From Pseudomonas protegens (GTDB lineage: Bacteria; Pseudomonadota; Gammaproteobacteria; Pseudomonadales; Pseudomonadaceae), in the NCBI RefSeq assembly GCF_003732485.1, contig NZ_MOAK01000073.1, positions 40,112-72,931 on the forward strand: a stretch of 32,820 nt of DNA. Reading direction: 5' to 3'. Below, one piece after another: positions 25,302 to 32,820 of this stretch (position 1 is the first letter of the stretch; each line of letters begins with the position of its first letter). The notes under the pieces were generated by a model. That model worked only from the letters and a program-made list of their open reading frames with translations, ran no database searches and was not told the DNA's origin. Both the position numbers and the translations under genes were made by a program.

Positions 25302-26396
25302 ATGAGCGCCGTCAATCGCGCAGCGGTGGAAGCCGTTCTTCGCCAATACACCGACCCTTACCTGAACCAGGACCCGGTCAGCGCCGGCTGTGTGCGGGCC
25401 ATTGATGTCCAGGGCGATAAGGTCCTGGTCCGGATGGAACTGGGTTATGCCGCCGGTCTGTTCAAGAGTGGCTGGGCGCAGATGCTGCAACTGGCTATCG
25501 AAGGTCTGGACGGTGTCGCTTCGGCCAAGGTCGAGATCACCAGCGTGATCGCCGCGCACAAGGCCCAGGCGCAGATCCCGGGCCTGGCCAACGTCAAGAA
25601 CGTGGTGGCGGTGGCTTCCGGCAAGGGCGGCGTGGGCAAGTCCACCACCGCGGCCAACCTGGCCCTGGCCCTGGCCCGGGAAGGCGCCAAGGTGGGGATT
25701 CTCGACGCCGACATCTATGGTCCGAGCCAGGGCATCATGTTCGGCATTGCCGAAGGCACCCGGCCGAAGATCAAGGACCAGAAGTGGTTCGTGCCCATCG
25801 AGTCCCACGGGGTCGAGGTCATGTCCATGGCTTTCCTCACCGACGACAACACGCCGATGGTCTGGCGTGGCCCGATGGTCTCCGGCGCCTTGCTGCAACT
25901 GGTGACCCAGACCGACTGGGGCAACCTCGACTATCTGGTGATCGACATGCCGCCGGGCACTGGCGATATCCAACTGACCCTGGCGCAGAAAGTCCCGGTG
26001 GCCGGCGCAGTGATCGTTACCACACCGCAAGACCTGGCGTTGCTGGATGCGCGCAAGGGCGTGGAGATGTTCCGCAAGGTCAACATCCCGGTGCTGGGCG
26101 TGGTGGAAAACATGGCGGTGCACATCTGCTCCAACTGCGGCCATGCGGAGCATTTGTTCGGCGAAGGCGGCGGCGAGAAGCTGGCCAGCCAGTACGACGT
26201 CGAGTTGCTGGCTTCGCTGCCGCTGTCGATGCTGATCCGCGAGCAGGCCGACGGCGGCAAGCCAACAGTGATCGCCGAGCCTGAAAGCCAGATCGCCATG
26301 GTCTATCAGGAACTGGCCCGGCACGTCGGAGCACGCATCGTATTGCAGGAAGCCGCCGCTCCGGCGATGCCCAACATCACCATCAGCGACGACTGA
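25302..26396 (+). CDS. mrp: Mrp/ApbC Fe-S cluster carrier ATPase
   Basis: The 364-residue protein has an N-terminal MIP18/DUF59 domain (1-90), a deviant Walker A GKGGVGKST (107-115) with family motif DADIYGPSQ, and a C-terminal cluster-binding Cys276-X2-Cys279 (HICSNCGHAEHLFGEGG). Members bind and hand over Fe-S clusters as dimers. An in-frame TTG at 25284 exists, but the ATG at 25302 follows CGGAG at 6 bases. A REP hairpin follows the stop. Confidence 0.95.
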   Translation: MSAVNRAAVEAVLRQYTDPYLNQDPVSAGCVRAIDVQGDKVLVRMELGYAAGLFKSGWAQMLQLAIEGLDGVASAKVEITSVIAAHKAQAQIPGLANVKNVVAVASGKGGVGKSTTAANLALALAREGAKVGILDADIYGPSQGIMFGIAEGTRPKIKDQKWFVPIESHGVEVMSMAFLTDDNTPMVWRGPMVSGALLQLVTQTDWGNLDYLVIDMPPGTGDIQLTLAQKVPVAGAVIVTTPQDLALLDARKGVEMFRKVNIPVLGVVENMAVHICSNCGHAEHLFGEGGGEKLASQYDVELLASLPLSMLIREQADGGKPTVIAEPESQIAMVYQELARHVGARIVLQEAAAPAMPNITISDD

Positions 26397-26412
26397 CGTC
26401 GGAAACAGGCAC

Positions 26413-26465
26413 TGCCGGCGAATGCGATCTTATGGATCGCCTTCGCCGGCAAGCCGACTCCTACA
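26413..26465. repeat. REP element with nested hairpin
   Basis: TGCCGGCGAA (26413-26422) pairs with TTCGCCGGCA (26442-26451), and inside it GCGATC pairs with GATCGC around TTATG. The right arm continues as a REP unit (AAGCCGACTCCTACA) to 26465. It fills the space between convergent mrp and the SDR gene. Confidence 0.8.
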
Positions 26466-26480
26466 GTTGCGATTACAGGT

Positions 26481-27245
26481 TCAGATGCGCAGGCCGCCGT
26501 CCATCTCCAGGATGCGTCCGGTGTAATAGTCGTTCTCGAAGATATAGGCCGCCGAGTGGGCGATCTCTTCCGGCTTGCCCATGCGCTTGAGCGGAATGCC
26601 TGAGGTCATCTTCTCCAGGGCTTCGGGTTTCATGCCCAGGGTCATCTCGGTCTCGATAAAGCCGGGGGCAATCCCCGCCACGCGAATCCCGTAGCGCGCC
26701 AGTTCCTTGGCCCAGGTCACGGTGGCTGCCGCCACGCCTGCCTTGGCTGCCGAGTAGTTGGTCTGGCCGACATTGCCGGCGCGAGAGATCGAGGAAATGT
26801 TGATGATCGCGCCGCTGTTGTTCAACTCCACCATTTTCGCCGCCACTTCCCGAGTGCAGAGGAACACCCCGGTCAGGTTGACGTCGATCACCGCCTGCCA
26901 CTGGGCCAGGCTCATCTTGGTCATCTCGCCGTCCTTGACCTTGAGCAGCAGGCCGTCGCGCAGGATTCCGGCGTTGTTGATCAGACCGTGGATGGCGCCG
27001 AAGTCTTCGGCGACCTGGGCCACCATATGGCTCACTTGTTCTTCATTGGCCACATTGCACAGATAGGCGCGGGCCTCGACGCCGAGGGCCTTGCAGGCCG
27101 CCACGGCCTGGTCGAGTTTTTCCTGGTTCAGATCCACTAGGGCCAGTCGTGCGCCCTTGGCGGCGAAATACTCGGCCATGGAGCGGCCCAGACCTTGGCA
27201 ACCGCCAGTGATAATGATTACTTTGTCAGTGAGTTGCATTCGCAT
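26481..27245 (-). CDS. Short-chain dehydrogenase/reductase (FabG-like)
   Basis: The 254-residue SDR has the nucleotide-binding TGGCQGLG (13-20), NNAG (90-93), and catalytic Ser151, Tyr164 and Lys168 ([20 protein letters not shown]). Asp38 in LVDLN suggests preference for NAD(H) over NADP(H), by family rule. Sequence is close to the beta-ketoacyl-ACP reductase type, but no fatty acid genes are near and the substrate is unknown. ATGs at 27245 and 27239 are both possible; the second has GGGA at a better distance. It is divergent from the HugZ-type gene. Confidence 0.88.
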   Translation of the reverse strand: MRMQLTDKVIIITGGCQGLGRSMAEYFAAKGARLALVDLNQEKLDQAVAACKALGVEARAYLCNVANEEQVSHMVAQVAEDFGAIHGLINNAGILRDGLLLKVKDGEMTKMSLAQWQAVIDVNLTGVFLCTREVAAKMVELNNSGAIINISSISRAGNVGQTNYSAAKAGVAAATVTWAKELARYGIRVAGIAPGFIETEMTLGMKPEALEKMTSGIPLKRMGKPEEIAHSAAYIFENDYYTGRILEMDGGLRI

Positions 27246-27404
27246 GTCCCGCTAGCAGGTCTTGAGGGGTGGTCCTTTTCGGGGAACCTCGGCCGGCTGC
27301 CGGACCTGGCCTGGCTGCAGATGAGAATTGCCCCGTTGGCGTAGCTGGAACAATGCTCCAGGCGCCCGTCCGTTTTCGACGGATTCTATAGAAGGAGTCA
27401 TAAA

Positions 27405-28136
27405 GTGAGCGTTGAAGCTGCCAAGAATGCACGAGAATTGCTGCTCAAGGAATACCGCGGCGTGTTGTCGACGCACTCCAAGGCCATGCCGGGTTTTCCC
27501 TTTGGTTCCGTGGTGCCTTATTGCCTGGATGCCGAGGGGCGCCCCCTGATTCTCATCAGCCGCATCGCCCAGCACACCCACAATCTGCAGAAGGATTCCA
27601 AGTGCTCGCTGCTGGTAGGCGAGCGCGATGCCGATGACGTGCAAGCGGTGGGGCGCCTGACCTACCTGGCCGAAGCCGAGAAGCTTGAGGACCAGGACGC
27701 TATCGAGGCCGCCGCCGAGCGCTACTACCGCTACTTCCCGGAATCCCAGAACTACCACAAGGCCCATGACTTCGATTTCTGGGTACTCAAGCCGGTGCGT
27801 CATCGCTACATCGGCGGTTTCGGCGCCATTCACTGGGTGGATCAAGTGGCCCTGGCCAACCCGTTCGCCGGCAAGGCCGAGTTGAGCATGGTGGAACATA
27901 TGAACAGCGACCACGCCAAAGCCATTGCTCACTACGTGGAACTGACGGGACTGCCGCACAGCGTGCCGGCGCAACTGGCCGGGATCGACAGCGAAGGCAT
28001 GCACCTGCGCATTGGCCAGGCACTCTACTGGCTGCCATTCCCAAGTCTTTGCAACACGCCGACACAAGTGCGCGAAGCCCTGGTTTTTCTGGCCCACGCC
28101 GATCAATGGCCGAAAAATCCGGCACCGGGTGCTTGA
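27405..28136 (+). CDS. HugZ-type haem utilisation / PNPOx-like protein with DUF2470 domain
   Basis: The 243-residue protein has an N-terminal split-barrel domain of the pyridoxamine-phosphate oxidase fold (GFPFGSVVPYCLDAEGRPLILIS; KCSLLVGE) and a C-terminal DUF2470 domain beginning ELSMVEHMNSDHAKAIAHY. HugZ proteins of this layout bind haem and degrade it to free iron. Whether this one does, or is a flavin oxidoreductase relative, cannot be told from sequence. It starts with GTG, with AAGGAG 7 bases upstream. No haem transport genes or Fur box are evident nearby. fxsA follows after 66 bases. Confidence 0.82.
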   Translation: MSVEAAKNARELLLKEYRGVLSTHSKAMPGFPFGSVVPYCLDAEGRPLILISRIAQHTHNLQKDSKCSLLVGERDADDVQAVGRLTYLAEAEKLEDQDAIEAAAERYYRYFPESQNYHKAHDFDFWVLKPVRHRYIGGFGAIHWVDQVALANPFAGKAELSMVEHMNSDHAKAIAHYVELTGLPHSVPAQLAGIDSEGMHLRIGQALYWLPFPSLCNTPTQVREALVFLAHADQWPKNPAPGA

Positions 28137-28202
28137 ATTCACGAATTGGCGACGTCATTTACGGTCTACTGGAAGGCATTCTTCCGCAGAGGAAACCATT
28201 TG

Positions 28203-28679
28203 ATGCGCCCTTTTCTGTTGCTCTTTTTACTGTTCCCGGTGCTGGAGCTGTTCGTCTTCGTCAAGGTCAGCGCGGCCATCGGGTTTTTCCCGGCACTGCT
28301 GCTGATCATTCTCGGTTCGATGCTCGGTGTGCTGGTGTTGCGCGTGGCCGGATTGGCCACGGCACTGCGTGCCCGTGAAAGCCTCAATCGCGGTGAGTTG
28401 CCGGCCCAGCAGATGCTCGAGGGGCTGATGCTGGCCTTGGGTGGCGGCCTGCTGATCCTGCCGGGTTTCATCAGCGACGTATTCGGCCTGCTGATGCTGC
28501 TACCCATCAGCCGTCGCCTGCTGGCCAAAAAAATGCGCCAGCGTGCCGAGGAGCAGGCCTTGCGCCAACGCGCCTTTGCCGATGACATGCGTGCGGCCCG
28601 TGGCGGCCCTGCGCCGCAACAGCCGTTGGGCCGTGAGCCCAATGTCATTGAAGGTGAGTTCGAGCATCGCGATTCTTGA
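28203..28679 (+). CDS. fxsA: FxsA family membrane protein
   Basis: The 158-residue inner-membrane protein has three or four hydrophobic segments (residues 2-20, 22-47, 73-100), the family motif ELFVFVKV, and GLLLILPGFISDVFGLLML. A charged cytoplasmic tail ends EGEFEHRDS. FxsA is named for suppressing phage T7 exclusion by the F plasmid; its normal role is unclear. The ATG at 28203 follows GAGGAAA. It lies directly before groESL, a conserved order in pseudomonads, and ends at its own terminator. Confidence 0.92.
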   Translation: MRPFLLLFLLFPVLELFVFVKVSAAIGFFPALLLIILGSMLGVLVLRVAGLATALRARESLNRGELPAQQMLEGLMLALGGGLLILPGFISDVFGLLMLLPISRRLLAKKMRQRAEEQALRQRAFADDMRAARGGPAPQQPLGREPNVIEGEFEHRDS

Positions 28680-28694
28680 TAACTGGCCTCAAAC

Positions 28695-28726
28695 ACACGG
28701 CACCTTCGGGTGCCGTGTTCGTTTTA
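28695..28726 (+). terminator. Rho-independent terminator of fxsA
   Basis: ACACGGCACC (28695-28704) and GGTGCCGTGT (28709-28718) form a perfect 10-bp stem with the stable TTCG tetraloop, followed by TCGTTTT. It separates fxsA from the heat-shock promoter. Confidence 0.9.
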
Positions 28727-28760
28727 ACCCGGGTGATGTAAAAAATTTCATCAGCCTGCC

Positions 28761-28789
28761 CTTGTAATAACCTTATGCGCCCTTATGTA
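28761..28789 (+). promoter_or_regulatory. Candidate RpoH (sigma-32) promoter of groESL
   Basis: CTTGTAA (28761-28767), 12 bases, then CCCTTATGTA (28780-28789) resembles the heat-shock consensus CTTGAAA and CCCCATNTA. Transcription from it would give a leader of about 135 bases before groES. I see no CIRCE repeat. Confidence 0.6.
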
Positions 28790-28795
28790 ACGGTC

Positions 28796-28930
28796 ACCGC
28801 AAGGTTTCTGGTGCTGACACCAGACAGACTTCCGCGTCTCGCTCGTCGAGCCGCAACCGGCCACGCCGGATTTGCTAACCCGCCGGTATCGACACCGGCC
28901 GTTGAAAACCACAATTAGGAGAGATCGACA
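28796..28930 (+). promoter_or_regulatory. Structured 5' leader of groESL
   Basis: The leader contains a perfect 7-bp hairpin TCTGGTG/CACCAGA with loop CTGA (28807-28824) near its expected 5' end, and GCCGGT/ACCGGC (28882-28899) before the AGGAGA ribosome binding site. The first may protect the transcript end. The ribosome binding site itself is not clearly paired, so a thermometer is not obvious. Confidence 0.4.
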
Positions 28931-29224
28931 ATGAAGCTTCGTCCTCTGCATGACCGCGTCGTCATCCGTCGCAGCGAAGAAGAATCGAAAACTGCCGGCG
29001 GTATCGTTCTGCCTGGTTCGGCTGCTGAAAAACCTAACCGTGGCGAAATCGTCGCTGTAGGTACCGGCCGTGTGCTGGACAACGGTGAAGTACGTGCGCT
29101 GGCCGTGAAAGTGGGTGACAAAGTGGTGTTTGGCCCGTACTCCGGCAGCAACACCGTGAAAGTCGATGGCGAAGATCTGCTGGTAATGGCCGAGAACGAA
29201 ATTCTCGCCGTTATCGAAGGCTGA
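28931..29224 (+). CDS. groES: Co-chaperonin GroES
   Basis: The 97-residue subunit of the heptameric lid of the GroEL folding chamber starts [14 protein letters not shown] and has the mobile-loop segment [19 protein letters not shown] (about 17-35), including the hydrophobic IVL that docks on GroEL. The length is standard. The ATG follows AGGAGA at 7 bases. groEL begins 49 bases downstream with its own AAGGA, and both share the candidate heat-shock promoter. Confidence 0.98.
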   Translation: MKLRPLHDRVVIRRSEEESKTAGGIVLPGSAAEKPNRGEIVAVGTGRVLDNGEVRALAVKVGDKVVFGPYSGSNTVKVDGEDLLVMAENEILAVIEG

Positions 29225-29261
29225 TTTCCCACGTATTTTCCCGCTACTACACAGTATTTAA

Positions 29262-30917
<1,656 letters not shown>

Positions 30918-30938
30918 GCCAGCCTTACCCCTGTACTG

Positions 30939-30975
30939 AAAAAGCCCCGCCGGTGAAAACCGGCGGGGCTTTTTT
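30939..30975 (+). terminator. Rho-independent terminator of groEL
   Basis: AAAAAGCCCCGCCGGT and ACCGGCGGGGCTTTTT form a perfect 16-bp stem around the loop GAAA, with a T run. It starts 22 bases after the groEL stop. Confidence 0.96.
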
Positions 30976-31005
30976 ATGCCTGGGATATGAGGGGGCGCCT
31001 GGATC

Positions 31006-31065
31006 TTCGCGGGCAAGCCCGCTCCTGCAACGATGCACCTCTGTAGGAGCGGGCTTGCCCGCGAA
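31006..31065. repeat. Inverted REP pair (REPIN)
   Basis: A 24-base unit at 31006-31029 (TTCGCGGGCAAGCCCGC...) and its inverted copy at 31042-31065 (TGTAGGAGCGGGCTTG...) differ at one position and are 12 bases apart. It lies between the groEL terminator and the stop of the LtaS-like gene. Confidence 0.92.
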
Positions 31066-31070
31066 TGACT

Positions 31071-32820
31071 TCAGCGCTGACTCAACTCGACCGCCGAGGC
31101 CTTGGGCGCCTTCCAGCTCAACAGTTGCTGCTTGAAGCCATAACTGGCGCTCTGGTAGTAACTGATACCGCGCTGGATCAGCGGGTCGTTGTCCGGTACC
31201 CGGGATTCCTGGCTGGCGCCCAGGGCCTGGTCATGCCGGCGCAACCCCTGGCGCGGGCTGAGAATCGCCAGGTCCTGGCCGTCGAACAGGCCCAGGTGCT
31301 GATAGTTGCCCACCAGCACCCGGGGAGGCCGGGGGTTGTCCTGCAGTAGGTTGCGTCCGAAGAAGGTCGACTCGTAGTCCAGGTTCAACAGGCCCAGCAG
31401 GGTTGGCGCCAGGTCGATCTGGCTGGCCAGCTGTGCACTTTCCCGCGCCGGAATCAGCTTGGGCGCATAGATGAACAACGGAATCTGATAGTTGCTGATG
31501 GGCAGGTCTTCCTTGCCCGCGCTGCCTGCGGTGTGATCGGCGACAAACACGAAAATGGTGTTGTCGAACCAGGGCTTCTGGCGGGCGGCCTTGAGGAACT
31601 CGCCAATGGCGTAGTCGGTGTATTTCACCGCGCCGTCCCGGCCCTTGCCGGACTTGATGTCGATCCGGCTATCGGGATAGGTGTAAGGGCGATGGTTGGA
31701 GGTGGTCATCAGTTGCAACAGGAAGGGCCGCTGCTGTGCGTAGTCGGCGTCCGCCAGCTTCAGGGTCTGGGTGTAAAGGTCTTCGTCGGCCATGCCCCAG
31801 GCGTTCTTGAAGTGGATCTCGGATTCCTCGACGCTGCTCTGGTCTACCACGCGGTAGCCGTTGCCACTGAAGAAGGCATTCATGTTGTCGAAGTAACCCC
31901 GGCCGCCATAGACAAAGACACTGTCGTAGCCCACGGCCCGCAGTTGCTGGCCAAGGCTGGCGAAACCACTTTCACGTCCGATGCGCTTGACGATGGAGCG
32001 TCCTGGGGTAGGGGGAATCGCCAGGGTGATGGCTTCCAGGCCGCGGTCGGTGCGGGTGCCGGTGGCGTAGAAGTTGTTGAAGTACAGGCTCTGCTGGCGC
32101 AACGCATCCAGGTTGGGGGTCAGGTTGCGGTCGTCGCCGTTGCTGCCCATGTACTTGGCGCTGAAGCTTTCTATGGTCACCAGGACGATATTGGGTGTGC
32201 GCGGGGTGCCGGGGTTGTCGATGGCGCGACGGATGTCCAGCGGGTCCTTGCCGATGAAGCGGGCATTGGGCTCGTTGAGTTCGGCGCGCATCTGGCGGGC
32301 CACCACATCGGTGGGCAGGCTGCGATAGAACTGCTGGTAATCCAGCTCGTTATTGCGAAACGCGGCAAAGAACTGATACGGACCGTTGCTCGCCAGCTCA
32401 TTCTGGTAGGCATTGCCGCCCTGGGCCCGCGGACTGTCCTGGCTGAGCAGTTGCAGGCTGGTGCCGGCCACCAGCATTAGCCCCAGGGCGCTGAGCAGAC
32501 GAGCGCGCAGAGACGGCAAGGGCGCATCCAGGGCCGCTTTCAGCGGCCTGCGCAGAGCCAGGCTCAGGGCGATTGCCGTCAGGGCCAGCAGCCCCATGTA
32601 CAGGCCGATCGGGTAGGACTCGAGAATGTTGTTGAGGACTTCGTCGGAATACACCAGGTAGTCGACGGCGATGAAGTTGAAACGTACGCCGAACTCGTCC
32701 CAGAACAACCATTCCGCGACGGCGGTGAAGAGCATGGCGAACAGGCTCAGGCTGAACAGACCCTGCAACAGCCAGTGCAATCCGCGCCGCTGCCACAGGC
32801 TTGGCGGGGAGAGCAGCAGG
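31071..32820 (-). CDS. LtaS-type sulfatase/phosphoglycerol transferase family membrane protein (5' end cut)
   Basis: The frame is open to the right edge without a stop, so the N-terminus is missing; the first methionine assigned inside (32780) is only a TTG. Visible are at least two or three membrane segments, then a periplasmic alkaline-phosphatase-fold domain: metal-binding Glu in IVLVTIESFSAKYMG, the nucleophile threonine in ATGTRTDRGLEA, HRPYTYP, and the Asp-His pair in FVFVADHTAGSAG. Gram-positive relatives polymerise lipoteichoic acid. In pseudomonads such proteins probably move phosphoglycerol or phosphoethanolamine groups onto envelope glycans, the substrate being unknown here. Confidence 0.85.
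   Translation of the reverse strand, partial: LLLSPPSLWQRRGLHWLLQGLFSLSLFAMLFTAVAEWLFWDEFGVRFNFIAVDYLVYSDEVLNNILESYPIGLYMGLLALTAIALSLALRRPLKAALDAPLPSLRARLLSALGLMLVAGTSLQLLSQDSPRAQGGNAYQNELASNGPYQFFAAFRNNELDYQQFYRSLPTDVVARQMRAELNEPNARFIGKDPLDIRRAIDNPGTPRTPNIVLVTIESFSAKYMGSNGDDRNLTPNLDALRQQSLYFNNFYATGTRTDRGLEAITLAIPPTPGRSIVKRIGRESGFASLGQQLRAVGYDSVFVYGGRGYFDNMNAFFSGNGYRVVDQSSVEESEIHFKNAWGMADEDLYTQTLKLADADYAQQRPFLLQLMTTSNHRPYTYPDSRIDIKSGKGRDGAVKYTDYAIGEFLKAARQKPWFDNTIFVFVADHTAGSAGKEDLPISNYQIPLFIYAPKLIPARESAQLASQIDLAPTLLGLLNLDYESTFFGRNLLQDNPRPPRVLVGNYQHLGLFDGQDLAILSPRQGLRRHDQALGASQESRVPDNDPLIQRGISYYQSASYGFKQQLLSWKAPKASAVELSQR

Noticed and set aside
28882..28930. RNA thermometer masking the groES ribosome binding site
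   Set aside because: The nearest hairpin ends about 20 bases before AGGAGA, and I find no clear pairing partner for the ribosome binding site.

Overview
The window is chromosomal DNA from a Pseudomonas, most likely of the fluorescens/protegens/chlororaphis group. The basis is the high-GC coding style, the gene neighbourhoods (glpFKRD; argF; grxD, bfrB, bfd, prx, rnt, pyrC, motY, argG; rsx-nth; metG-mrp; fxsA-groESL) and intergenic REP elements of the GTAGGAGC-GGCTTGCC type. I see no tRNA, rRNA, CRISPR array, insertion sequence or prophage. The gene set is mostly core metabolism and housekeeping.

Layout. Positions 1-3575 hold the glycerol regulon on the minus strand (glpF, glpK, glpR and the first codons of glpD), with candidate GlpR operators and a candidate Crc/Hfq target. 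Positions 3947-5320 hold ybaK and a PhzF-family gene. From 5397 to 7426 an orphan ABC ATPase is translationally coupled behind argF. Positions 7836-10804 hold a small unknown protein, a molybdopterin oxidoreductase and monothiol glutaredoxin. Positions 10887-12717 are an iron/peroxide block: bacterioferritin, its ferredoxin Bfd with a Fur box, and a 2-Cys peroxiredoxin. Positions 12794-16926 hold rnt and pyrC (overlapping), then motY behind a near-consensus FliA promoter, then argG behind a tandem ArgR-type operator. An AT-rich stretch follows with an orphan LuxR-type response regulator (17301-17927).

Positions 18066-22958 form a minus-strand run rsxA-rsxB-rsxD-rsxG-rsxE-nth plus a 59-codon gene of the PA3496 family. 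This is the most unusual part of the window. The Rnf/Rsx complex has no rsxC. RsxB lacks its membrane anchor and carries an RsxC-like C-terminal tail. Three of the four cysteines expected to hold the RsxA/RsxE membrane [2Fe-2S] cluster are replaced, while the flavin-attachment threonines of RsxD and RsxG remain. It reads as a reduced, NADH-site-less derivative of Rnf rather than a normal complex.

Positions 23088-26396 hold the divergent pair metG and mrp/apbC. From 26481 to 28679 come an SDR dehydrogenase, a HugZ-type protein and FxsA. groES-groEL follow from 28931 with a candidate RpoH promoter and a structured leader. The window ends inside an LtaS-type phosphatase/transferase membrane protein on the minus strand, cut by the right edge.
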